Of a DNA stretch of 28,897 nucleotides, positions 15,132 through 22,823 are shown in pieces. The translations under genes were made by a program, and so were the position numbers. How positions within the stretch are numbered: position 1 is the first letter of the stretch; each line of letters begins with the position of its first letter. The DNA is taken from positions 1-28,897 of the forward strand of contig JBMFVW010000022.1 of assembly GCA_049965795.1 (NCBI GenBank), written 5' to 3'. The notes beneath the pieces are model-generated. The model worked only from the letters and a program-made list of their open reading frames with translations. It did no database searches and was not told the DNA's origin. Source of the DNA: Acidulodesulfobacterium_A sp049965795 (GTDB lineage: Bacteria; SZUA-79; Acidulodesulfobacterales; Acidulodesulfobacteraceae).

Positions 15132-15950
15132 ATGCTTAAAGAACTTTATCTAATTCCTTTAATTCTATATATTTTTTCTTATATCGTTTTTGCGTTTAAA
15201 AACAAAAAATATTATAGATTTTTTATATATTTAATTTACGCCGGTTTCATATGTCAGACAGTAATTTTCTTTACATTTTTGGGCATTAAAGGTTTTGCGG
15301 TGCCCGTTCATATTGACAGATTCGTTTTTTTCAATGCATGGATTTTGATGTTGGTAGTGGTGATATTCGGCTTTTTTTATAAAGTTGAATACATTCTGCA
15401 ATATATTACTCCCTTAGTTGCTTTAAATTTGATAATAGCTTTTTTTGTTCCGCATATACACATAATGCCCGTTATGGAAAATACGGACAGAATTATTCTT
15501 CTTACCCATATATTGCTGATATTGATAGGCGATTCCCTTTTTGCCCTTGCTTTTATAGTTTCTTTAATATATATTTTGCAGGAAAGAAAAATAAAAAGTA
15601 AAAAGAATTTGAAAATATTAGAAATGCATTTAAGCGGCGGCTACAACTTGGAACTTCTGGATAATATAAACTATATTTGTTTAAAAGTAGGTTTTCCGTT
15701 TATAACTATCGGAATCGTTATGGGAATTTATCTGTCCAGTTCATTGTTTAAAACATTTTTAGTCTTTAAGCCTATTGAAATTATGTCTTTGATAACATGG
15801 TTTATTTATGCCGTTTTGCTTCATGAAAGAATGGCAAAAGGCTTAAGGGGAAAAAGGGCGGCAGTATTCGGTATTATAGGTTTTCTGCTTATATTGGCAA
15901 GTTTAGGTTTTTCTTTTTATTTTTTTCCGGCTTTTCACGGATTTGAATAG
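15132..15950 (+). CDS. HemX-like integral membrane protein (CcsA/CcmC-related)
   Basis: This 272-aa protein has about eight hydrophobic segments and the outline of the cytochrome c assembly family. That includes conserved histidines (H in PVHIDRF, HIHIMPV and LLTHILLILIGD) and the C-terminal LLHERMAKGLRGKRAAVFGIIGF typical of HemX. The tryptophan-rich heme-binding motif of true CcsA proteins is not visible. HemX genes often sit beside hemA; in Bacillus HemX lowers the amount of glutamyl-tRNA reductase. Here it lies 5 nt after the sirohydrochlorin gene and 69 nt before hemA, with a palindromic repeat in between. The role as a membrane regulator of HemA or a heme handler is inferred from context. 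Confidence 0.82.
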   Translation: MLKELYLIPLILYIFSYIVFAFKNKKYYRFFIYLIYAGFICQTVIFFTFLGIKGFAVPVHIDRFVFFNAWILMLVVVIFGFFYKVEYILQYITPLVALNLIIAFFVPHIHIMPVMENTDRIILLTHILLILIGDSLFALAFIVSLIYILQERKIKSKKNLKILEMHLSGGYNLELLDNINYICLKVGFPFITIGIVMGIYLSSSLFKTFLVFKPIEIMSLITWFIYAVLLHERMAKGLRGKRAAVFGIIGFLLILASLGFSFYFFPAFHGFE

Positions 15951-15961
15951 ATTAATTTGTA

Positions 15962-15990
15962 ACGGGGACGAAATTGAATTCTGTCCCAGT
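15962..15990. repeat. Palindromic repeat copy B (before hemA)
   Basis: This is an imperfect inverted repeat with arms at 15962-15975 and 15977-15990 around a central G, in the same orientation as copy A and clearly homologous to it (44 of 52 positions over 15954-16005). Three positions inside the palindrome differ from copy A and they break its pairing at three points, as if this copy had begun to decay. It ends 29 nt before hemA. A TATAAT follows at 16007-16012, so close to the ATG that a transcript from it would be almost leaderless. Confidence 0.75.
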
Positions 15991-16019
15991 ATTTATAATA
16001 TTATAGTATAATAAATTTT

Positions 16020-17411
16020 ATGGATATTTTAATTATAGGGTTAAATCATAAGACATCAACTATAAACGAAAGAGAGACGGTTTCAAAAAAACTTCTCACG
16101 CCGGAACTAAGGCTGGAATTTACCGAAAAACTGCTTGAACTTAAAGATGAAGCCGGCAGACAGCTTATAAAAGAAATAGCCGTTCTTACGACATGCAACA
16201 GATCCGAATTTATAATGAGTCTTTCTTACTGGACTCAGGGAAAAGGCGGACATGCGATTAAAAATTACATCGCAAAATATTTTTTTGACGATTTGGAAAA
16301 GGAAAAAATTTTATATATGTATTTTAACGAAGATGCAGTAAGACATCTTTTTACGGTAGCGTCGAGTTTAGACTCCATGATAATAGGCGAACCGCAGATA
16401 CTCGGACAGTTAAAAGGATCTTATAATGAGGCTTGTAAGTTTAATACCAGCGGACAGTTTTTAAATAAACTGTTCCATAAAGCTTTTAACTGCGCAAAAA
16501 CGGTCAGAACCGAAACTAAAATAGCGTCTTCTGCCGTGTCGGTCAGTTATGCCGCCGTGGAACTGTCGCGCAAAATTTTTAACGGTTTGGAAGATAAAAA
16601 AGTACTTCTTCTGGGTGCCGGCGAAATGGGCAAGCTTACCGTAAAACATTTTATAAAATACGGCGTAAAAAACATAAATATAGCAAACAGAACTGCAGAA
16701 AAAGCGCGCAGGTTCATCGAAGAATCTTTTGAAGATAAGGAAAAATCGTATTTAAAGGTTATAGATTTTTCCGAATATTATAAAAACTTGCCGAATTCCG
16801 ATATCGTTTTATGTTCGACCGGTTCGGAAGATTATATATTAAAGTATGAAGATATCGTGTCGGTTATAAAAATGCGCAAACAGAAACCTTTATTTTTAAT
16901 AGATATTTCTATGCCGAGAAACATAGACCCCGAAATAAATAAAATACCAAACGTTTATTTATTCGACATCGACGACATCGGAAAAATGGTCGAAAACAAT
17001 ATCGAAATTAGAAAGCGTGAAGCCGATGCGGCTATAGATTTGATAAATGCCGCGGTAGGCGAGTTTATGAACTGGAAAGAGTCTTTGAATGCAGTTCCGG
17101 TTATAATATCTTTAAGAAATAAAATTAAAAATCTGCTTGAATCGGAACTGTCGAGATATATAGCCGACGAAAAAGAAAAAGATATAGTAGTCAATTCTTT
17201 AACCAACAAACTGCTTCACGAGCCTACCATGCTGATTAAAAAGTCGTCTTTAAATCTCGACGGTATAAATTCTATTAAAACCGTCAAGGCCCTTTTTAAC
17301 TTAGATGCGGAAGATTGTTCCGAAGTTTCTAAAAAACATATTTCGGAACCGGTATCGGAAACGGCGGCAGAATCGGAATATAACGATACTAAAATAAAAC
17401 TTGTAAAATAA
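16020..17411 (+). CDS. hemA: Glutamyl-tRNA reductase
   Basis: This 463-aa enzyme makes glutamate-1-semialdehyde from glutamyl-tRNA with NADPH, the committed step of C5-pathway tetrapyrrole synthesis. Motifs are GLNHKTSTINERE at the N-terminus and TTCNRSEF with the nucleophile C59. Then come SLDSMIIGEPQILGQLK and the Rossmann stretch VLLLGAGEMGKLTVKHF, and a C-terminal dimerisation helix region (about 330-420). The last 35 residues are a variable acidic tail. There is no ribosome binding site; the ATG follows AAATTTT. The gene continues into hemC after 11 nt. HemL and HemB are not in the window. Confidence 0.97.
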   Translation: MDILIIGLNHKTSTINERETVSKKLLTPELRLEFTEKLLELKDEAGRQLIKEIAVLTTCNRSEFIMSLSYWTQGKGGHAIKNYIAKYFFDDLEKEKILYMYFNEDAVRHLFTVASSLDSMIIGEPQILGQLKGSYNEACKFNTSGQFLNKLFHKAFNCAKTVRTETKIASSAVSVSYAAVELSRKIFNGLEDKKVLLLGAGEMGKLTVKHFIKYGVKNINIANRTAEKARRFIEESFEDKEKSYLKVIDFSEYYKNLPNSDIVLCSTGSEDYILKYEDIVSVIKMRKQKPLFLIDISMPRNIDPEINKIPNVYLFDIDDIGKMVENNIEIRKREADAAIDLINAAVGEFMNWKESLNAVPVIISLRNKIKNLLESELSRYIADEKEKDIVVNSLTNKLLHEPTMLIKKSSLNLDGINSIKTVKALFNLDAEDCSEVSKKHISEPVSETAAESEYNDTKIKLVK

Positions 17412-17422
17412 AAAGGCGAATT

Positions 17423-18379
17423 TTGAAAATTAAATTAGGAACAAGAGGAAGCAAGCTGGCTTTATATCAGGCAAATCTCGTTAAAAGCACACTGGAATCG
17501 TATTACAAAAGTTTAAATGAGAATATAAGCGTCGAAATTATAACTGTAAAAACAACAGGAGATAAAATTTTAAACGCATCGCTAAGCAGTTTTGGCGGAA
17601 AAGGTTTGTTCGTCAAAGAAATAGAAGAAGCTCTTTTCGGCGGAAGTATCGACATTGCCGTTCACAGTTTAAAAGACGTGCCGCAAGTGATACCTGAAGG
17701 CTTGGAAATAGGCGTAACCCTTAAAAGAGACGATCCGAGCGACTGCATAATACTTAAAGAAAAGCCGAAAACTAAGACTATCGGCTATATAAAAGATTTG
17801 AAGGAACTTTTAAAAAAAGGCGCAATCGTAGGCACTTCAAGTTTAAGAAGGCGGTTTCTTTTGGACAGATATTCAGAAGGGCTTATATTTGAACCCTTAA
17901 GGGGCAATATAGATACGAGACTCGAAAAAGTAAAAAAAGGTTTTTTCGATGCGATAGTTTTATCATCTTCAGGATTAGTCAGGCTTAATCTTCAGTCTTA
18001 TATAGACGCGTTTTTGGACCCTTCGGTATATATACCCCAGTGCGGACAGGGGGTAATCGCAATAGAATACAAGACGGACAGAAATGATATTAAAGAAGTC
18101 ATTCAACCTTTAAACGACGAAGATACGTTTAAAACTGTTTTTGCGGAAAGGGCGTGCATAAGGGCTTTGGACTGCGGATGCGCTTCACCTGTAGGCGCAT
18201 ATGCTTACGTTAAAGACGGAGAAATTTACATAAAAGGTTTTGTTTCAAATACCTTAGGGGAATATTTGGAAGACGAATTTAAAGGCAAAAAAGAAGATTA
18301 TGAACATATCGGAAACGGCTTGGCTTTAAGACTTATCGAAAAAGGAGCTATAGGAATACTCGGAAAAAATAATTTATGA
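17423..18379 (+). CDS. hemC: Porphobilinogen deaminase (hydroxymethylbilane synthase)
   Basis: This 318-aa enzyme joins four porphobilinogens into hydroxymethylbilane on a covalently bound dipyrromethane cofactor. Family motifs are LGTRGSKLALYQA, FGGKGLFVKEIEEAL, DIAVHSLKDVP and GTSSLRRRFLL, followed by LRGNIDTRLEKV. The cofactor cysteine is most likely C253 in DCGCASPVGAYA; C251 two residues earlier is an extra cysteine. The start is TTG with AAAAGGCG 6 nt upstream, giving the normal N-terminus MKIKLGTRGS. It is part of the hemA-hemC-cobA/hemD run. Confidence 0.96.
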   Translation: MKIKLGTRGSKLALYQANLVKSTLESYYKSLNENISVEIITVKTTGDKILNASLSSFGGKGLFVKEIEEALFGGSIDIAVHSLKDVPQVIPEGLEIGVTLKRDDPSDCIILKEKPKTKTIGYIKDLKELLKKGAIVGTSSLRRRFLLDRYSEGLIFEPLRGNIDTRLEKVKKGFFDAIVLSSSGLVRLNLQSYIDAFLDPSVYIPQCGQGVIAIEYKTDRNDIKEVIQPLNDEDTFKTVFAERACIRALDCGCASPVGAYAYVKDGEIYIKGFVSNTLGEYLEDEFKGKKEDYEHIGNGLALRLIEKGAIGILGKNNL

Positions 18380-18424
18380 AATAAAAATTAAAACATTAAT
18401 AATAAAACACTAAATTTAAAAGGA

Positions 18425-20050
18425 ATGCAATATCATATGAAGACCGAAAAAGTTAAAAAAACCGGTAAGGTTTATCTTGCCGGTGCAGGACCGGGAGATC
18501 CGGAACTGCTTACTCTTAAAACCAAAAGAATTCTCGGCGAAGCAGACGTAATAGTCTATGACAGCCTTATTTCCGAGGAAATTTTATCTTATGCTAAAGA
18601 AGGATGCGAAATAATTTATGCAGGGAAAAGATCTTCAAACCATACTCTTCCTCAATATTCTATTAACGAACTTCTTGCCGAAAAAGCTAAAAACAATAGC
18701 GTCGTTTTAAGGCTCAAAGGCGGTGACCCTTATCTTTTCGGAAGAGGCGGCGAAGAAGCCGAAAGGCTGTTTAAAGACAATATCGAGTTTGAGGTGATAC
18801 CCGGCATTTCTTCTTCGTTTGCCGTTCCGGCTTATGCGGGGATACCGCTGACCCACAGGGATTATGCTTCTACGGTAGCCATCGTTACCGGACATGAGGG
18901 GGAGCATAAGGAAAAAAGCACGATAAACTGGAAAGGATTGGCGGGAGCGGATACTATCGTCATATTAATGGGTTATAAAAATTTAGTTTCCAATACTAAA
19001 AATTTAATAGAAGCGGGTAAAGATAAAGATACCCCCTGCGCGGTTATTCAGGAAGGAACTACTTTAAACCAGAAAGCTGCGGTAGGCACTTTAAGCACTA
19101 TAGCCGAAGAGGTAGAAAAAAAAGGATTGAAAAGCCCTATGATATTAATAGTGGGCAACGTGGTAAAATTAAGAAATACTCTTAACTGGTTCGAAACGAG
19201 GCAGTTAAGCGGTTTAAGCGTTATAGTTACGAGAGGCGAGGGACAGTCGGGAACACTGTCGGGGAAACTTAAAAAACTAGGTGCATTCGTTATAAACCTC
19301 CCGCTTATAAAAATAGTAAAAGAAGGAAAAAATATAGACGAAACCAAAATAGGCAAAGCCGCAAGCAATATTAAAAACTATGATTATCTGATTTTTACCA
19401 GCGCAAACGCTGTTTCCGGATTCTTCGGCCGTTTTTTTTCAAAAGGAATGGACGCAAGGGCGCTTTCGGATAAAAAAATTATTTCGGTAGGCAAAGTTTC
19501 ATCCGAGGAGCTTTTAAAATACGGCATAATTCCCGATATCGTTCCGTCCGAGCCTTCCCAGTCCGGAATAATCGATGCTTTAAAAGACGCAGATATTAAA
19601 GGCAAAAAAATTCTTTTTCCGCAGGCTTTAAAAATCAATAAAGATCTTCCTGAATTTCTTGCTTCCAAAGGAGCAGACGTCGAAAATCTGCCCGTTTACG
19701 AAACCGTAGTGCCGGAAGAGTCTAAGGAAGCTATAAGAGAGGTTTTCGTTTCCCCAAAAAAAACCGGTAAAAATATAGGTTTGCCGGATAATTTAGATTT
19801 TAAAAATATTCTGGTTACTTTTACAAGCTATTCCACCGTAGAAAATTTTGCAAACGCTTTAAAAGATATCGATGAAAGCCTTTTACAAAAGGTAGTTTCT
19901 TCCGGCGTTAAGTTTGCAAGTATAGGAAACAAAACTGCCGAATATGCGTTGGGATTTGGCATAAAATCTGATATAATATCTAAAGACGTCAATATAGATT
20001 CGCTTGTAGCCGGAATAGCAGACTATTATAAAAAAAATAATAAAAACTAA
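18425..20050 (+). CDS. cobA-hemD: Fused uroporphyrinogen-III methyltransferase / uroporphyrinogen-III synthase
   Basis: This 541-aa bifunctional protein has two domains. Residues about 12-255 are the SAM-dependent uroporphyrinogen-III C-methyltransferase (VYLAGAGPGDPELLTLK, VLRLKGGDPYLFGRGGEEAE, VIPGISSSFAVPAYAGIPLTHR). Residues about 262-540 are uroporphyrinogen-III synthase (LSGLSVIVTRGEGQSGTLS, YDYLIFTSANAVSGFF, and a late VTFTSYSTVENF). Together they turn hydroxymethylbilane into precorrin-2 through uroporphyrinogen III, which suits a cell that routes tetrapyrroles through siroheme. The start is uncertain. ATG 18425 touches the AAAAGGA box with no spacing, while ATG 18437 (MKTEKVKK) has a 12-nt spacing and may be the true start. 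The next gene follows after 14 nt. Confidence 0.95.
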   Translation: MQYHMKTEKVKKTGKVYLAGAGPGDPELLTLKTKRILGEADVIVYDSLISEEILSYAKEGCEIIYAGKRSSNHTLPQYSINELLAEKAKNNSVVLRLKGGDPYLFGRGGEEAERLFKDNIEFEVIPGISSSFAVPAYAGIPLTHRDYASTVAIVTGHEGEHKEKSTINWKGLAGADTIVILMGYKNLVSNTKNLIEAGKDKDTPCAVIQEGTTLNQKAAVGTLSTIAEEVEKKGLKSPMILIVGNVVKLRNTLNWFETRQLSGLSVIVTRGEGQSGTLSGKLKKLGAFVINLPLIKIVKEGKNIDETKIGKAASNIKNYDYLIFTSANAVSGFFGRFFSKGMDARALSDKKIISVGKVSSEELLKYGIIPDIVPSEPSQSGIIDALKDADIKGKKILFPQALKINKDLPEFLASKGADVENLPVYETVVPEESKEAIREVFVSPKKTGKNIGLPDNLDFKNILVTFTSYSTVENFANALKDIDESLLQKVVSSGVKFASIGNKTAEYALGFGIKSDIISKDVNIDSLVAGIADYYKKNNKN

Positions 20051-20064
20051 AGGAGAAGATATAA

Positions 20065-21255
20065 ATGATAGGAATTTCAAAACTTTACTGCGGCGGGGTT
20101 CATGCCTCGGATGCACTCAGATACGGGCGCATGTCGAGCAAACTTCCTTCACACCTTTTACAGTTTTCGGAAGATAAAAAACCGGTTATAGTATGGAATA
20201 TGACAAGGACTTGCAATTTAAACTGCGTACACTGTTATTCCCAGTCTAAAAACCTGCAATATAACAACGAACTTACGCTTGAACAGGGGAAAGCTTTTAT
20301 AGACGATATATCCGCTTTCGGTTCTCCCGTTATGCTTTTTTCAGGCGGTGAACCTTTAATGCACCCCAATTTTTTAGACTTGTGTTTTTACGCAAAGTCG
20401 AAAGGAATGAGAGCCGTTATTTCGACCAACGGAACGCTTATTACGAGAGATCTCGCCAAAGAATTAAAAAAAGTCGGATTATCATATGTAGGTGTAAGTC
20501 TGGACGGATTAGAATCAGTCCACGACAGGTTCAGGGGTAAAAAGGGCGCTTTCAGGGAAGCGATAGAGGGCATAAATTATGCTAAAGAAGCAGGCATTAA
20601 GGTAGGACTTAGATTTACTATAAACAAAAGAAATGCAGAGGAAATACCCGGAATTTTTAAACTCATGGAAGAAGAAAATATTCCAAGAATATGTTTTTAT
20701 CATCTTGTTTATGCCGGAAGAGGAACAAAGCTGATGGAAGAAGACTTAACTCATGAAGAAACCAGACAGACTGTAGATACAATACTTGAACTGACTAAAG
20801 AGGTTTATTCCAGAGACAACCAGAAAGAAGTTCTTACGGTTGACAACCATGCCGACGGCCCTTATATTTATTTAAAACTTTTAAAAGAAGGCAAAACCGA
20901 AGAAGCCGCAAACGTTATGAGTCTGCTTAAGATGAACGGCGGAAACAGTTCCGGAGTCGGTATAGGATGCGTCAGCTGGGACGGCGAAGTTTATGCAGAC
21001 CAGTTCTGGAGACACTATTCTTTCGGAAACATCAAGGAAAGAAAATTCAGCGAGATATGGACGGACACTTCGAATCCTTTGATGAAACAGCTAAAAAACA
21101 AAAAAGAATATGTAAAAGGAAAATGTAAAACTTGTAAATGGTTAGATATCTGCAACGGAAATTTCAGGGTAAGATCCGAGGCGAAAGAAGACGATTTATG
21201 GTCGCCGGATCCGGCCTGCTATTTGACCGAAGAGGAGATAAGCGATGCAAAATAA
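20065..21255 (+). CDS. ahbC: 12,18-didecarboxysiroheme deacetylase AhbC (radical SAM)
   Basis: This 396-aa radical SAM enzyme should remove the two acetate side chains of 12,18-didecarboxysiroheme to give iron-coproporphyrin III in the siroheme-dependent heme pathway. The N-terminus MIGISKLYCGGVHASDALRYGR followed by LPSHLLQFSEDKKPVIVWNMTRTCNLNCVHCY is characteristic of AhbC. The SAM cluster cysteines are C50, C54 and C57. The C-terminal SPASM-like region has further cysteines (CVSWDG, CKTCKWLDIC) for an auxiliary cluster. AAAGGAG lies 8 nt before the ATG. The placement directly before AhbD supports the assignment. The related NirJ of heme d1 synthesis is the main alternative, but no nir genes are near. 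Confidence 0.92.
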   Translation: MIGISKLYCGGVHASDALRYGRMSSKLPSHLLQFSEDKKPVIVWNMTRTCNLNCVHCYSQSKNLQYNNELTLEQGKAFIDDISAFGSPVMLFSGGEPLMHPNFLDLCFYAKSKGMRAVISTNGTLITRDLAKELKKVGLSYVGVSLDGLESVHDRFRGKKGAFREAIEGINYAKEAGIKVGLRFTINKRNAEEIPGIFKLMEEENIPRICFYHLVYAGRGTKLMEEDLTHEETRQTVDTILELTKEVYSRDNQKEVLTVDNHADGPYIYLKLLKEGKTEEAANVMSLLKMNGGNSSGVGIGCVSWDGEVYADQFWRHYSFGNIKERKFSEIWTDTSNPLMKQLKNKKEYVKGKCKTCKWLDICNGNFRVRSEAKEDDLWSPDPACYLTEEEISDAK

Positions 21256-22384
21256 CCATATGTCTCATCCTCACGGGCATCCGGCGGGCATGATGCACGG
21301 CGGAGCAATGCCCAAAAAAAACGAACTGAGATTGGTTTTTTGGGAACTTACCGCAAGATGCAACCTTAAATGCGTTCACTGCAGGGCGGAAGCGCAGATG
21401 GAAAGGCAGGAAGACGAACTTTCTACAGAAAAATGTTTCAGCGTAATAGACGATTTATGCAAATTCAGCAGCCCGATACTCATTTTAACCGGAGGCGAGC
21501 CTCTTTACAGGGAAGATATTTTCGACATAGCCGAATATGCGACAAAAAAAGGCTTAAGGGTGGCGCTTGCAACGAACGGGACTTTAGTTGACGAAAAAAT
21601 TGCAAAACGCATTAAAGAAAGCGGCGTAAAAAGAGTCTCTATAAGTCTTGACGGTTCAAATGCCAAAACACATGACTCTTTCAGAATGATACCGGGTTCT
21701 TTCGAAAGCGCGTTTAACGGAATTAAAAATCTGCAGAAAGAAGGCATAGAGGTTCAGGTAAATACGACTATAGCAAGGCATAATGAAGACGAAGTGCCGG
21801 ATATACTTGAATTGGCTATTAAAAACAATTTAAAAGCCCTGCATATATTTATGCTGGTTCCGGTCGGATGCGGAGTTCAAATCGCCGATTCCCAGATGCT
21901 TGATAAACAAAAATACGAAGATATACTTTCCTGGTTTTACGACAAAACTATGGAGCTGAGGGGTAAAATCGAATTAAAAGCGACATGCGCTCCTCATTTT
22001 TTCAGAATTATGCATAAAAAGGCAAAAGACGCAGGCATAACTATAACTCCGGAAACCCACGGAATGAACGCCGTTACTAAGGGCTGCCTTGCCGGAAGCG
22101 GCGTTATGTTTATTTCCAGAAAAGGCATAGTCCAGCCATGCGGATATCTGCCGGTTCAGGCGGGCGACGTCACGAAACAGTCGGCCGAAGAAATATGGAG
22201 CGGCTCCGAGGTTTTTCTAAATTTAAGGGATACCGGACTTTTAAAAGGAAAATGCGGTATCTGCGAATATAAAAAAGTTTGCGAAGGCTGCAGGGCAAGG
22301 GCATATTACGAAAAAGGCGATTATATGGAAGAAGAACCTTACTGTATTTACGAACCGATAAGAGGCAGAATTTCGGGTAAATAA
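21245..22384 (+). CDS. ahbD: Heme b synthase AhbD (radical SAM)
   Basis: This 379-aa radical SAM enzyme should convert the two propionates of iron-coproporphyrin III to vinyl groups, giving heme b. SAM cluster cysteines are C39, C43 and C46 (ARCNLKCVHC), followed by TGGEPLYR. A C-terminal auxiliary cluster region has CGICEYKKVCEGCRARAYY. The first 22 residues are unusually rich in His and Met (five His: 5, 8, 10, 12, 18). The start is well supported: AGAGGAG lies 7 nt upstream inside ahbC, and the genes overlap by 11 nt, so the His-rich tail is real and translation is coupled to AhbC. HemE, HemF/N, HemG and HemH are absent from the window, consistent with the Ahb route. Confidence 0.92.
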   Translation: MQNNHMSHPHGHPAGMMHGGAMPKKNELRLVFWELTARCNLKCVHCRAEAQMERQEDELSTEKCFSVIDDLCKFSSPILILTGGEPLYREDIFDIAEYATKKGLRVALATNGTLVDEKIAKRIKESGVKRVSISLDGSNAKTHDSFRMIPGSFESAFNGIKNLQKEGIEVQVNTTIARHNEDEVPDILELAIKNNLKALHIFMLVPVGCGVQIADSQMLDKQKYEDILSWFYDKTMELRGKIELKATCAPHFFRIMHKKAKDAGITITPETHGMNAVTKGCLAGSGVMFISRKGIVQPCGYLPVQAGDVTKQSAEEIWSGSEVFLNLRDTGLLKGKCGICEYKKVCEGCRARAYYEKGDYMEEEPYCIYEPIRGRISGK

Positions 22385-22393
22385 AATTAACCT

Positions 22394-22813
22394 ATGAATA
22401 AAAAAGCAAACGTTCTTCACAGGTTTATCGCAAAGTCTATAGATTTGCTGATATTCGGATTTTTAAGCGAGATGTTTTATCCTTACGGTTATCTTGCAGG
22501 AGTTCTTTATCTGCTGATTGCCGACGGTTTTTTCGACGGAGAGAGCTTAGGCAAAAGGCTGATTGGATTAAAAGTTACGACCGGTATAGATAATAAACAG
22601 CCTGAGTTTAAAGAATCCATTATACGAAATTCTTTTATAGCGCTTCCTCTGCTTTTTTCTTTCATTCCTTTATTGGGCTATTTTCTTTTAGTCGTAATAG
22701 GCGCTATTATATACGCGGCGGAAATCTATTTTATTATAAAAAGTCCCGAGGGCGACAGGCTGGGCGACAGATTTGCCTTTACCCACGTAATAGACGTTCC
22801 AAAAAATAAATAA
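22394..22813 (+). CDS. RDD-family membrane protein
   Basis: This 139-aa protein has three hydrophobic segments and the RDD signature residues: R in LHRFIAKSIDLLIFGF with the Asp that follows, then GESLGKRLIGLKV, and the C-terminal GDRLGDRFAFTHVI. RDD proteins are small inner-membrane proteins, mostly of unknown function; a few have been linked to ion transport. It starts 9 nt after ahbD with no ribosome binding site and ends 10 nt before polA, so it is probably cotranscribed with both. No direct link to heme synthesis can be read from the sequence. Confidence 0.85.
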   Translation: MNKKANVLHRFIAKSIDLLIFGFLSEMFYPYGYLAGVLYLLIADGFFDGESLGKRLIGLKVTTGIDNKQPEFKESIIRNSFIALPLLFSFIPLLGYFLLVVIGAIIYAAEIYFIIKSPEGDRLGDRFAFTHVIDVPKNK

Positions 22814-22823
22814 ATTAAAAATA

